Assembly (NCBI GenBank): GCA_963920635.1
Contig: OY987303.1
Location: forward strand, 46,437,223-46,501,222
Source: Pseudeuparius sepicola
Taxonomy: Eukaryota; Arthropoda; Insecta; Coleoptera; Anthribidae
Direction of reading: 5' to 3'
Length of the DNA: 64,000 nucleotides
The notes under the pieces were generated by a model, which saw only the letters and a program-made list of their open reading frames with translations, ran no database searches and had not been told where the DNA came from. Positions 20,430 to 33,300 of the stretch are shown in pieces. A program made the position numbers and the translations under genes. Position 1 is the first letter of the stretch, and the number at the start of each line of letters is the position of its first letter.

Positions 20430-22410
20430 ATGGTACAGCTTACCTTTTCTTGTTAAATTGTTGATATTTCAAATTATAAATGAATTTCATTTCGCGAGCG
20501 TACCGCCAGCGACCTCCTGTGGTAGGTAGCGCAACGCGCAAAAAATATCGATTTGTTTACGTTATTTGTTAACACAGACCGTGGAATTTATTATGTAGAT
20601 ATTTACGAACAGGTTGAAGTAGAAGTGAGTATGTTAAATTGCTTTAAATATAATAGCATTTGTTTTGTTATTATTTACTATACAAGTAAAGAGAATCATT
20701 TGAAATAGACCATCAATTGACTCCGGCAGCTCGATTCTTATTGGCTGCACTTTTTTTATGTACCCCGGTTGTACGGAATGAATCGAACGGCGTCACGATC
20801 CTCTCCCCTTTTGTAATTTCGCTCTCGAATTATTATAATATTAATATTCAAGTCATAATTTTATTAATAATTTCCAAATTTTTCGAATCAAATTTCATAG
20901 TTTAACTAAAGTTAAACGACTAGCAATTCATTGCAGGTTTCTAAATTCAGATGAATTTTATATTTCTAATAATTAAGTCATAATATAAGTAGTTATAGTT
21001 TAAGTTGAATTTTGTATACCTACTTTATAAATCATTGTGTATTCTACGCATTTTAAATCACAAATATAGGCATTCTTGGACTAACTGCTGCTCTTGTGTT
21101 TGTTATATATGTACACCATTGACACGGAGACTGGGACACTTTGACAGCAAAGGACACCCACCTTCGACCAGTACGCTGCTGAAACGGTACGGCAACATCT
21201 GCACAACACCTGAGATTGGCTCTGGTCTAGCTAGTCACCACATGCGCCTACTGCAAGCCACCCGTTAAGGCCAGTTCGTAGCAGGAAAGTCGTCACATCG
21301 AACAATCACAAGAGGGAAGGTCGTCACATCGAACACTCAGAATATTCTCCGGTCAAGTGTATCAACCGCAAGTACAAACTTTTACTCAAACCTCAAGTGC
21401 TGGTAGTTCCAAGAGACTTTCAAAACTACAGAACGTTCCAAACTTTTTAACTTTGATTTTTTTAAGTTGTGATAAACTTGTAATATTTTAATCGATTGTA
21501 CACCTTATAGGTAATAAACATTGTATGTTGATTTTTTACGAGGTGTGTTTGATTTAGGAGGGGAGAGTAGTTTGTCGGGAAAACGGATTCAGGTCACAAA
21601 AGGATCCGAACCCACCCAAATAAAAACGAAAAAGCAGCTATACACATTTAGCACCTTCCGACTTTCTTTTTCGGTTATAATAGGCTTAGGTTAAGAACAT
21701 ATTGAAATTTGCTAAGTTGGTAGGGTAGGGGGATGGTTTAAAGCCAGACAACCCCCCTCCAATAATCAAAGGGGGATCAGATAAGCCCCGAAAGTGGTTA
21801 AAATGGCAGCCCTAACTAAGCCCATAAAAACTGTTTATCAAGAAACACCTACTACTAGTAATCAAAACCAAAAGATAAGTGGTCGTAAAAGAAATTTGTG
21901 GTATGCAATACAATAATAGCTATTTTCGCGAAAAAATAACTGTCATATTTGACAGGCTCTGTTCCCCTTTAAAAAAACAAGCAGTGTATTATAGGAATCC
22001 TGTTAATATTTGTAACACAACTTACCATTAATCTAGCTGCAAACGAATAATCCATGTCTGGCAGTGAAAGTCATATATTATAAGCGCGGTGGTTACTTTA
22101 TTCGTTTGCTACCATTAACCAACCTAGGTACCGTTCAAACCACAGCCAATGAAATAAAATGTATATAGAAAACTAATAATTGTGCTGTGCAATATTCTCA
22201 ATAACTATTTAAAAATAAAATACACAATGAAAATTTTAAGATTATTTTTTAATTTATTAATTAATTCTCCATACCCTATAAGAAAATCGCGGACGCGTGT
22301 ATAATATGGCGGATTCTTGATTAGAATCTTTGCACATGTTGGACGCTCATTATCCCCACCTCAGAACTTGTGACAGAGGCCTTACCTTAACCTTGATATT
22401 CCGTAGTTCC
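20430..22410. other. Intergenic, unassigned
   Basis: No convincing gene. A GTAATAAAC poly(A)-like signal at about 21510 and a GC-mixed block at 21100-21600 could belong to an LTR or an unidentified exon, but neither could be bounded. Short inverted arms (GCAAACGAATAA) occur near 22033 and 22100. Confidence 0.35.
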
Positions 22411-22413
22411 AAC

Positions 22414-22730
22414 CCAGAGAAATGGATTAGGAAGAATACGTTAGAACCTGCGCGAACTGCCTAATAAAAGTGGCGGCCATATTAAACCAACTTCATCCAT
22501 GTGCGTATCATTGTTAACGGACTTGACACTGCAGACTACTTTAGAGGTCTTCGTCCTCGTTCGCCACGATGCACAGTAAAGGCAGAGCATATAAAACAAC
22601 CAGCAGTAAAACTCCCCATGGCGGGAAAATTCTGCGCATCTGTTCGCCATGTAGGAATAGATTCTGTCAAATGGATGCAGTGTCGGGGCGATTGGGCAGT
22701 TCTTTTTTTGGCTGTATGAGAGATATTACA
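22414..22730 (-). repeat. THAP/P-type MITE, partial copy
   Basis: The left end CAGAGAAATGGATTAGG and the next 75 bp (to GGCCATATTAAACC) are an inverted match to the right end of the element at 26000-26476. The segment near 22580-22610 (ATATAAAACAACCAGCAGTA) matches THAP exon 2-adjacent sequence at about 23850. The other terminus is missing. Confidence 0.6.
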
Positions 22731-22846
22731 ATGCCGTAGAGTGTGCTTTTTGATAAATTGTGCTTTGTGCTAATATCTTTAAATAAAGAATCCCAGGAAG
22801 GAGTCAAAGCTGATTGTGCTTACCCCACACTATACTTTACTAATAC

Positions 22847-23731
22847 CAAAGTTTACAGAATAAAATAGCAGTTGGGTCACTCGACCCGGCGGCCGACATC
22901 AAAGGAAGCGCCGCGCACGTGTTTCGCAGTCGCTTACTGGTGCGCTAGTGCATGGTATATGCCGGGCCGGGTAGCATTTTTCCGTTTCCTATACGATTAG
23001 CGCAATCGGTTGCCCGGTTGACCTTATCTCATCAACACATAAATATCATATATTATCTATTATTATTTACTTCAAAGCAAACGTATTTGCAACCGATTGG
23101 GTATGTCCCTATAGTCCATACATACAATGGAAACCACTGTTGCAAAACTATGGACACGTATGGACTGTCATATAAAAACTAACCTCTGAATCAATATGAA
23201 ATTTAGTATGATGTGGTTTGACAGATGACAGTACACGACGGTAATGTCAAATTCTCTCAGCATCGTCACCTGTCGTCAAACACGGGTACTTATTGATCGA
23301 TCCTCGTACTACCATAATTTGGCACTCCAGTTAGACCTAGCGACTACCAAGTTTGGCTTCGATTTATTAATTTACAGAAGTACCCATTTCGTCGTAATTA
23401 TAAGTACCCACTATCGCAATTTTTAGTGATTTTTTGTTTTTAATAGGTTTATTTCAAAGAAAACTATTTGTATACCTATTTGTATATTTCGCCACGTTTC
23501 CTACACGACTAGCGCACTCGGTTGCGCTAGCCGTATAGGAGACGGAAAGCAGGTCTCGCCTCCGTTCCCTACACGATTAGCGCACTCGGTTGCGCTAACC
23601 GTATAGGAAACGGAAAAATGCTGCCGGGTATATGCGAAGCAAAAAGTCGACGTCGGCGACTCTCTTAGATGTCCAATTTATAAAGGAGCCGCGCCGAGTG
23701 ACCCAACTTATATTTTATTCTGTAAACTTTG
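22847..23731. repeat. Palindrome-rich element with tandem hairpins
   Basis: The outer inverted arms are CAAAGTTTACAGAATAAAAT...GTTGGGTCACTCG and the inverse at 23687-23731. An inner pair of arms carries CCGTTTCCTATACGATTAGC. Two complete hairpins of about 52 bp follow each other (about 23499-23550 and 23560-23613), each with a stem of GCGCTAA/TTAGCGC type. No coding capacity. Confidence 0.65.
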
Positions 23732-23819
23732 CTAATATTACTCTGTATTTTTGAATTGATTTTCCCGACTACACCTCTGACTTCTATTCCCATAATATGG
23801 CTCAAAGTCATTGAATTTG

Positions 23820-24318
23820 CGGATGATTTCGCAAGAGTAAGTTATACTGCTGGTTGTTTTATATACTCTGGTAAAGGCATCAGCAGCAAAATGTTTTGAA
23901 AAAAACAAATTTATTTGGACTCAAAGTCCAATCAGTCCCCAAGTTAAGAATTTTTAACCACATATTCAACATATTATCATTTTTAGGAAATCTGCAAAAT
24001 CATTAAAATTATACAGATACAAATTTTGGGCACCAATAGGCGCTATGGTGCCCAAAATTTCGGCGATTGTTTTTACTAAACTTACCGAAAAAATGATACT
24101 TCCGGAGGTCTCCTAGACTTATAATTCTTACAGCTTGGTACTGCACACGACATTTTCCAAAAACACTGACCATTTCTCTGCTGAAAATACAACAACTACC
24201 GCTGAGAACAAACTGCAAACGTGAAAGTGAAAGTGAGGACAATATGACGGCCATTAAATTTGCCGGGAAATAGGATGCGCAGTAGGTCAACGCGCGTTCT
24301 CCCTACTCCAGTTCTCTG
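23820..24318 (-). pseudogene. THAP-domain P-type element relic, exons 1-2
   Basis: On the minus strand MSCAVPSCKNYKSRRPPEV starts at about 24153 and runs to FF-CG|GTAAGT, a donor at phase 2. After TTTTGCAG the next exon reads RFPKNDNMLNMWLKILN, and after one frameshift HFAADAFTR. This is the THAP zinc finger (C-x4-C, later C-x2-H region damaged) with the same intron position as the THAP gene at 58763. The end at 24318 is CGCGTTCTCCCTACTCCA...CTCTG, the terminus shared with 26000-26476. The left terminus was not found. Confidence 0.75.
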
Positions 24319-24332
24319 TTCTAACCTAATTT

Positions 24333-24402
24333 CAAGCACAGAAACTATCAAGGTTAGTTTGCCTCTACTAACCTTGAAAAACTATAGCTTTTTTCTGTGC
24401 TA
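24333..24402. repeat. Long hairpin
   Basis: AGCACAGAAA and CAAGGTTAGT pair with ACTAACCTTG and TTTCTGTGCT about 20-50 bases later. Probably a very small MITE. Confidence 0.6.
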
Positions 24403-24704
24403 CAAAGAACACAGTTTAATAATAATTTCTATTTATTGAAATTTAGGATTCGTCTGCGTAAAACATAAATTCTGTTGATTAAGGCCCTTTTGGTCACTTA
24501 TCAATAATATCAGTATTTAGGTAGGATTTGTTCGGCTATGATAATATCAATATGGCCGCCGCTTACGGAATTCTATAGGGACATCAAATATTTACCTGTC
24601 GAAATCTAGTGTATAGATATTTTACTATGTTGAGAGCTCAGAAAAATAGTTTTTTATTTTTCTGAGATTGAGAGATATATAAAGCATATTTTCGCGAGCA
24701 AAAC

Positions 24705-25487
24705 CCGTAGATAGAGGAGGGGAATATACCGCATTGCCATTGTCCATCAGTACCTTTGTATTATGCCAAGATAAGTATCCAAACAATGTAAACAAACATT
24801 AAAAACACACCAAAAAAGTAAACGTGTTTATTTACTTTTGGGTTTTCAGGTTACGTGCCTTATATTCATCAGTGACGCATCTGCTGCACAAAACACAATT
24901 ATTAACCATTTCGGTAAAACAAAAAGTACTTTGCACTGTAACTTCTAAACACTCCGTCATCACGCAGGGCTTGGTCGTTGAGTGAGGAATAATAAGAGGC
25001 GCAACGCCCATATAAAATTGCGTGACCGGTTTTCGTGTGCTTACCCTAAAGCCCCCCGTTGCCGTTGCCCCCACTCGCTATAGTCGCCTAGCGACCACGG
25101 ATTTTTACAACTTGTTTATGTTTTCGAGAACACCGATCCCTCTACAACGGGCTAACAGTACAATTTTATATATTTTTTATTTTACTGGAAGATATGTATT
25201 TTTTGTCTCGGACGCTTTTTATCTCGGGCCGGGTTTTCGGCTACGCTGCGTCCCGTAATAAAGGTTGCGCCTCTTATTATTACTCACTCAACGGCTTGGT
25301 CCACTCCTCGACTCCATATCTCTGGCTTGGTCACATGACGTAGTCACGTAAGTACATCCGCCAATCATATCGGTTTCTCTATTGGGAAACATAAATAGAA
25401 AACCGACTAATCAACAACAAAATCACCGATCGTGTTGGCATCATATATTTTTGTTTATTCATGTATCTTCCCCTCCTCTATCTACGG
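24705..25487. repeat. Inverted-repeat element with a nested MITE
   Basis: The outer arms are CCGTAGATAGAGGAGGGGAA and its inverse at 25463-25487. Inside, 24976-25294 has 30-bp arms (CGTTGAGTGAG...AAGAGGCGCAAC) flanked by a GCTTGGT direct repeat. Neither encodes a recognisable protein. Confidence 0.65.
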
Positions 25488-25999
25488 CCAAACCCTACAG
25501 CGTTTTAGGTTTAGGCAGGTTTTGTCCCGAAAAAGGATCTTTTAACTCGTATTTATTCAAAGTGAAAATTGCGAAAATGCCGAAAATAAATAATTTAATT
25601 CCCTTCCTCCATCTACTAGACCTTAAACTTACACAATGCTATAAAACAATCCGCAAAGAACAAAACGAGACAAAATCTCCTCTACGGAGTTTTGATGGTG
25701 TTAACTTGATAATGGTTTTTATGTAAATATATGGATGTCTCCCCTCATATTAAACCGCCTGGCGAAAATTACAGGTTTTGGATAAACCCAAGGTTGGCCG
25801 GCGCTGGCGCCCGCTTGAATATCCGCCATATTGAGTGCATTCTAAGGGATTTAGAGTGCATCCTGGGGGAAAAGCGAAATTTGTGGTGGCAATACAAAAT
25901 TACATTTGACAACGGCCAACCACGGGTCTCGTGCATTTGACATTTGACAGCCAATGATGTGTGCGCCCAATATGGCCGACTTTTCAGTTTCGGTGGGAC

Positions 26000-26476
26000 C
26001 AGAGAAATGGAGTAGGGAGAACGCGCTTTGACCTACTGCGCATCCTATTTCCAGGCAAATGTAATTTCCGGCATATTGTCCCCAGTTTGACGTTTGCAGT
26101 TTGTTTTAAGCGATAGTTGTTGTATTTTCAGCAGAGAAATGGTCAGTGTTTTTGGAAAATGTCGTGTGCAGTACCAAGCTGTAAAGGCCGCTCCACATTC
26201 GCGGCGCGAAACCCCGCGAAGAGGCGCGAACGTGAGTATGGACGTTGTCGGCTTTCGCGTAGTTTTCACGGCTTCACGTTCGCGCTTTCCGGTGTTCCCC
26301 GATCGGAGTCGGTTTTTTGTCCCGCGACAAATGAATTATAAGTCTAGGAGACCTCCGGGAGTATCATGTTTTCGGTAAGTTTAGTAAAGTTATAGTAAAG
26401 TTGGTTTAATATGACCGCCACTTTTATTAGGCAGTTCGCGCAGCTTCTAGCGCGTTCTCTCTACTCCATTTCTCTG
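26000..26476 (+). mobile_element. THAP/P-type MITE with first coding exon
   Basis: The ends CAGAGAAATGGAGTAGGGAG and the inverse CTCCATTTCTCTG are flanked by a perfect 8-bp repeat GGTGGGAC (25992-25999 and 26477-26484). Inside, at about 26159, MSCAVPSCK begins a THAP exon. It is interrupted by about 148 bp of GC-rich sequence (26185-26332), resumes as NYKSRRPPGVSCFR and ends at a GTAAGT donor. It is a deletion derivative of the element family at 23820-24318. Confidence 0.82.
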
Positions 26477-26487
26477 GGTGGGACATA

Positions 26488-26941
26488 CAGTGACTGGCAG
26501 AAAGTTGGACACAAATGGAAAACTTTATTATTAATTTCTCAGAAAATTTTGTTCTTGATAAAAGTTGGTTCATCATTTCAAACTCAAAACGCAAATATCT
26601 CTTTTTAGATAGGAGGTAGATTCAAAAATGTCAAAATAACTCAAGAGTAAAGTACCCTTATTTTTTAAAATACGGTAAAAAATTACTTACAAAAGTTGTT
26701 TGGAATCAAAGGTGGATGTCAGATTTAAAGTCACAGCCACCTAGTCACAAAAAAAGGAAATTTAACTTTTTTGTATTTTTTTCGAAAAAACAAAATACCG
26801 CAAGCGCAACTTATCATCAGATAACACATGAATTTGCTACTAAACTTTAATTTTGTTCGATTAGCGGCTAGACATTTAAATTAATTGAAATCAGAGTTTA
26901 AAAATATTAAATTTTTGTGTCCAACTTTCTGCCGGTCACTG
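26488..26941. mobile_element. Tc1/mariner MITE (454 bp)
   Basis: The ends CAGTGACTGGCAGAAAGTTG and the inverse (CAACTTTCTGCCGGTCACTG) are flanked by TA on both sides. It lies 3 bp from the THAP MITE duplication. An inverted, truncated copy forms positions 1-245. Confidence 0.9.
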
Positions 26942-26989
26942 TATATACGTGGGACAAATTATGGTAATTCCAAATCACTCCAGCTTATT

Positions 26990-27167
26990 TTACGAGGGCC
27001 GTGGTTGAGACGTGTCAAAAAAACAACTTTTTTGTTTTGTGAGTTTGTTGACGTGTTTTGTTGACGTCTTACGTTGACGTCTCAATTCAACTTAACCTAG
27101 ATTTTAGTAATAATAATATTGAATAGTACAGATTAAAGCGGAAAGCTGGTCATCAAATCTAGTAAAA
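26990..27167 (+). promoter_or_regulatory. SPCS3 5' flank
   Basis: Contains three closely spaced GTTGACGT words (27045-27085) before the SPCS3 start codon at 27168. No TATA box is evident, as expected for a housekeeping gene. The functional meaning of the repeats is inferred only. Confidence 0.35.
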
Positions 27168-27310
27168 ATGCATTCTGCATTGCAACGAGTAAACACAATT
27201 TTAGCCTATGCATTTAGTGTTTTAGCATGTTTAACTTTTTGTTGTTTTATATCTACTGTTTTCTTAGATTATACTACAGATGCAAAAATAAATACTGTTA
27301 AAGTTGTGGT
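27168..27310 (+). CDS. SPCS3: SPCS3 exon 1
   Basis: ATG at 27168; donor GTAAGC at 27311; phase 2. Encodes the membrane-spanning N-terminus. Confidence 0.93.
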
Positions 27311-30300
27311 GTAAGCATTAAATAAATTTAAAAATGAGAATAAGAAGTTGTACATATTTTTAGGAAAAATGTACCAGACTATAGTGCATCACGAGAAAGG
27401 AATGACCTGGGATTCCTTACGTTTGATTTGCAAACAGATTTAACACATTTATTTAACTGGAATGTGAAAGAGCTGTTTCTTTACCTTACTGCTGAATATA
27501 CCACACCAAATAATGAATTGAACCAGGTAATCTAACTTTGCTATGGGTTTGAGTCGATATGTAGCAAACGGTGCCTTTTTTCAAAAAATTCAATATACTC
27601 AGTTATGCCTCAGAGCTTTGTCTATTTTTGTGTACTAAATGATCGCACACAAATTTGTAGTTTTTTGAAAAACCATGTCTATAAATAACGTTTTTTTACT
27701 ACTAACCTGAGAAATCGCCATTATTTACCTCATTCCTCTAATGAGAAGTAATAGTTCTCTACCTAGGTAAATAATGATAATAAAAAAATACCTAGGTAAA
27801 TAATGAAGGAAGTGGCTATTTATACGTCCGACGTATATGAAAGTCGGTATACGTCTTGCGCTCTCATTGGCGAGTTGAGTCACGTGACTTCTTTGGACGT
27901 ACATTTAGCTCCATAGACGTCCGAAATAAACTGATTAAACGTCGGAAGTGCATTTTTCAAGCTTCGTTGCAATAAGGAGCGTGTATGCCGTCCTTTTTCG
28001 GCCATGGGCACTGTGGTATGTATGAAGAAATAAGTGGTAATTATTTCCAATAGGGTAATTCACCCCCGATTTTCTTGAAATTTTGGCTAGGTAGGTACCC
28101 CCTATTTCTGCCCGATGTTCGGCGCTGTAAAAAAGCCGGATTTTTAAACTTTGAAGTTTCCGTTTGACGTTGACGCAGCTGCTGTTTCAAAGTCGTTTAG
28201 CAACTCTAAATACATTTTGTTAACTACTATGTATCGTTATTTTGGATAATTAATATTAAAAACATTACACAAAATCAATACAGATGATCAGCTGATAAAC
28301 TGGGAAACCATGTGTGACCTCCCACGTGACCCTTACGAAGGCACCACAAGGCACTTCATTGGCCGGAGAGGCAACGGTGAATGGAAAAAGATAAATAAAT
28401 GTTGGTTTTGGTTATCCCAATAATGGACCTCCAGCTCCAGGAGGTCCGTTGTTATTCCTGACGGAATTTGAGTTTATAATATAATAATTAATCTTCGATG
28501 TCCAACTTTCAAACGTCAAACGGCAAAGTTTATAAATCGAGCTTAACCATTTGGCAGGCGCCGAATGTCGGACGAAAGTAGGGCCAAAATTTCAAGAAAA
28601 TCGGAGGTGGGTTACACCATTGGAAATAATTGCCACTTCTTTTTTCATACCGCAGCGCCCATCGCCGAAAAAGGAGGGCACTTCCGACGTATCTAAATCA
28701 GTTTACTTATACCGACTTTCATATACGTCGGATGTATAAATAGTCACTTCCAATAATGAAACATTTTCTATATGACATTTAAAAATTATTTTCATTTTGT
28801 CAGCTTGACAACTCAACTCCCACGCTAAATCTATTCAAATATGTAAAATATGGCAATATTTCAATGTTAGTAGAAAAAAAAATTCTATATACACTTCGGT
28901 TGAGAAGGCCATTATTTACCTCGCATATTATATCCTTCGGCGCTATGCGCCTCACGATATAAAAATGCTCGGTAAATAATGGCTCACTTCTCAACTTAGT
29001 GTATAATATACTATTTCACATCCATTTTCACACCCTATTTACACTAAGTCCACCTGACATTCCTGGTAGCTTTTACTGCCACTATTGGTCCACGTCATGG
29101 AAACGTAGTTCAGTTAAAGATCTAGAGATGGCACAGAAAATGCTTAGCAAACCCAAAATTGTGAAATCTAAAACCTTGATTAGCTGACTTGATACCTACC
29201 ATCCTTAGGAACCAGCTGAAATACACCATTTAAACATTTCTATGGCCTATATTATTGGCAGTGGCTATTTATACGTCCGATGTATATAATACTCGGTAAA
29301 CGTCTTGTGCTCTCATTGGTGAGTTGAGTCAAGTGACTTATTTGGACGTATATTGAACCCCAATTTAACCCCATATACAGTGTGTCCACGTAGGGTGTAA
29401 ATGACAAACAAATTTCGAGTTGAAATTTGAGCTTCTGGGGATCAGCCCTGCTTGGTTTTAAACTAATTTGTGACATTATTTTACTTTCGAAAAATCACGT
29501 ATGCCTTGGGAATTTTGAAAAAACTAATTTTCCACATCAGTAAAGTGCCCTTTCTGTAGGTTTTACGACAAAATGTTATCAAGGAAACTTGTTCAGAATG
29601 AAGAACTGAGTAGGTTTGCGAAATTTCGAAAGTCTAGGCCTACTTTTGATTTTTTGGTATTTTTTCACACTTTTCTTCAGAAAAGTGCACTTTGGGTAGC
29701 TTTCACATTAAAATGTTATTAAAAAAACTTGTTCACAATGAAAAACTGGATAGGTGTGAAAGAATTTCAAAAGCCTAGATATACTTTGATTTTTTTCTGC
29801 TGAGTTTTCTGCTAAAAAATTTAAAACGCATAAAAATTAAAGTAGACCTAGGCTTTTGAAATTCTTTCACACCTATCCAGTTTTTCATTGTGAACAAGTT
29901 TTCTTAATAATATTTTAATGTGAAAGCTACCCAAAGTGCACTTTTCTGAAGAAAAGTGGGAAAAAATACCAAAAAATCAAAGTAGGCCTAGACTTTCGAA
30001 ATTTCGCAAACCTACTCAGTTCTTCATTCTGAACAAGTTTCCTTAATAACATTTTGTCGTAAAACCTACAGAAAGGGCACTTTACTGATGTGGAAAATTA
30101 GTTTTTTCAAAATTCCCAAGGCATACGTAATTTTTCGAAAGTAAAATTATGTCACAAATTAGTTTAAAACCAAGCAGGGCTGATCCCCAGAAGCTCAAAT
30201 TTCAACTCGATTTTTTTTTGTCATTTACACCCTACGTGAACTCTATCCGTGGACACACTGTATACGTCCGAAGTATACATTGCAATAAGGCACGTCTGCC

Positions 30301-33300
30301 CTTCTTTTTTGGCGATGGGTGCTGCTGTATGAAAAAAGAAGGGGCATTCGCCACATATTGTGGCATTCGGTAGTGACGGGCGCAGCCGTACGAAAAAAGA
30401 ATATTAAAATACAGGAATTATTAATAAAGGAAGTGGATAAAGGTCCGCGAGTCACGGATCTTTAATGTATTTTTTAAAGGTCCGCGAGTCGCCGGACGTC
30501 TTCATGTACAACAGGAGATTCGTCAGAGCATCGTTAGAGTAGTGGTAGAGCACTGGAAAACCAGTCGGAAGGTCCGGGTTCGAATCCCACGTCAAGAGTT
30601 ATTTTTAGGCAGTGGCTATTTATACGTGGCAGTTGTCAACGATGGGCGCTGCCTTATAAAAAAAGAAGGGGTAATTATTTCCAATGGTGTAACCCACCCC
30701 CAATTTTCTTGAAATTTAGGCTAACCCCCTATTTTCGCCCGACATTCGGAAATAATTACCCCTTCTTTTTTCATACAGGCAGCGCTCATACCGAAAATGG
30801 AGGGCATACGCCCCTTATTGCAACGATGCTTGAGAAAATTCACTTCAGACATTCAGACTAAATCATTTTTCTTCAGACGTGTATGATGGAGTTAAATGTA
30901 CGTCCAAAGAAGTCACGTGATTCAACTTGCCAATGAGAGCGCAAGACGTATACCGAATTTTATATACGTTGGACGTATAAATAGCCACTTTATTTTTTTT
31001 TTATTTATTTCCATAGGTTTGGGGTGTCTTATCTAGGATGTTCCTTCTTTTACTATTCGCATAGACAAAGCTACACATAGACTGTCAGAACCATTGTTGA
31101 AATTTCCGCACGCTACACCAAATATTTTGCATAAACTTTGATATAAAAAGGAATAACTAAGTTAAAATAGCTATACCTCAACTTAGTATCGAGTCCTAAG
31201 AATTGTAAGACATTACAATTCATCTCTTTTAACTGGTTTTCGCTCCAAAATTAAAGTTTGAAAGTTGGTGTAGCGGGATTTTTTGCGGACAGTTTCAACA
31301 ATGCTTTTGATTATCTATGGCTCCTTTAATCTATGCTATTCGTTTCAAGGACCGGTATTTTCAAGAAGGAACAAGTCTACTGCTTTACGGATCGAGATTC
31401 GCGACTCGCGGACCTTTAAAATATACACTAAAGTCCACGACTCGCGGACCTTTATCCACTCCCTATTATAAATAATGCACTTCCCCGAAATGTTAAGCGC
31501 CGAATGTCGGGAGAAAATAGCGTACGTAAACAAGGCATAAATCTCTCCTTATGCATCGTTTACTTCGAAAGTCTTTTGGACTAAAAAGTGGGTGGGTATT
31601 TCCCCCACTAGTGAAAATTTCAAAATTAAAATCTGAATAAAGTCGGGTGCAACTACTTTTCATCCTATACGTTTTGAAAAGAACACCCTCGTGCGTCACT
31701 TAAAAAAATAGGGGGGTACTGAGGTGGAGGTGGGTACCTACTTTCGGCATGGGCTTTTTAATTTTTTCTTATTAGTAGAAATCTCTTATTTTTGCATAAT
31801 TAATATAAAAACTAAAAAAGTGCATAAAACAATAATTCCCGTTTTTCAAAGAAAAAGTTAATAAAGCAAAATCCGTAACTTACCACTTACCCCTTCTTAA
31901 TCTTAATGTTTATTATACAATAAAAATAAATAGTAAATAGATAGGTAAAAACTTTGGTTAAAAACTCACCTTTGTTTTGAAGTTTTGAAGTAGTTAATGC
32001 AGGTGCGGAATTATTGTTTTTAATTTTAGTTTTTTATATTTGGCACTGGCACTGTCTAATAACACTAACACTATAACGTAACACTTATCTATTAACCAAA
32101 AACAGTTAACGCTAAGTTAACTTATTAATATATGTAAAGTCTACTCTTCTGTTTTAAAAAAAAACTCTCTTTGAGTAAGTGGCAATAATATTTTACTGAA
32201 TTCAACTGAACACTCAGCAACACAGTTGTCTGTATTTCTGTAAAATATTTTTGCCACTTATTCAAAGAGAAGTCAGTATAGATAATTAGATAGAACACAG
32301 GGTACAATATCAGACAAGTGGCTAGGCTATTGTTTCTCTTGTCATGACATTTTAACCTGAAATTTATTAATCTGTCATTTCACTTTGACGTGACATGATC
32401 TTTGAGAAGGGAGGAAGATTTATTCTCCGAAAGCTCAGGAAACAAATTTGTTGAAGATATTTTTTGAGTTACAAGTTCAAAGTTTAGTTCATTTACTGTT
32501 AAGAATTTATTAATTTTCCAGGCAACTTGAAAAAGTTGTCTTTTAACCAGTTTGGTGGAGAAAAGCCCAATTAAAGAACTAAATGGATCTGTTTGCGACA
32601 CAAATAAATTTTAGAAAATACAAAATTTCTATACAAAAATGGATATTAGTGTCATGGCACTAAGATGCCTAGTTTTGAGTAAAATCATTTTGTCTACATT
32701 TTTTTAGAAAAAAAAGTTTACGTTTTGGGGATACTGAATTTTTAGTTGTTCACGTTTTGGAATACTCGATCTTTTATTAAGATGCAGTAGCGCAACCAGA
32801 AATTTTGTTCGGGGGGGGGGGGGCTGATTTGGTCCAGGACTTCATCCACAATGATATCTATATCGGGGTTGGCGTAGAGGACTGTCAAACCGTTTAATCT
32901 ATCCTCACCCGTAGTACTACGCAAATAGGTTTTTAAATATTTTAAATTTGAAAAAAACCTCTCAGATGTTGATGTTGTAATAGGCATTGTTAAAAAAATT
33001 GTAAAATTCGTTTTATATTTGGAAATATATTGGCATCACATTCGGAAAAAACTTTAACCAGATCTTCTTTTAAGTTCTTATTACTGCATTTTTTGTACCA
33101 TAGCTCAAGTTCCGCTTTCAACATAGTTTTGTTTCAAAACTCTTCTAAAAACCCATGTGGTTGGTAAAAGTTGTGAAGCTCGAGAAAACATTTATATTGA
33201 TTTTGAAAATCTTGCTCATCATAAGGAAACAAGCATTCAAAGTTTTGAATGCTTCTAAAAACCCATGTGGTTGGTAAAAGTTGTGAAGCTCGAGAAAACA

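Larger units (their letters stand above)
30429..31463. mobile_element. MULE-like MITE with AAGGTCCGCGAGTC repeats
   Basis: The left arm carries GGAAGTGGATAAAGGTCCGC and a second AAAGGTCCGCGAGTCGC. The right arm (31390-31463) carries the inverse of both. A tRNA-like SINE head (30525-30600) and another MITE (30608-30990) lie inside. Confidence 0.65.

Noticed and set aside
24832..24890. CTGATGA on the minus strand followed by GAAA, hammerhead-like
   Set aside because: The segment between the boxes forms only about three pairs and the flanks do not form a stem I.
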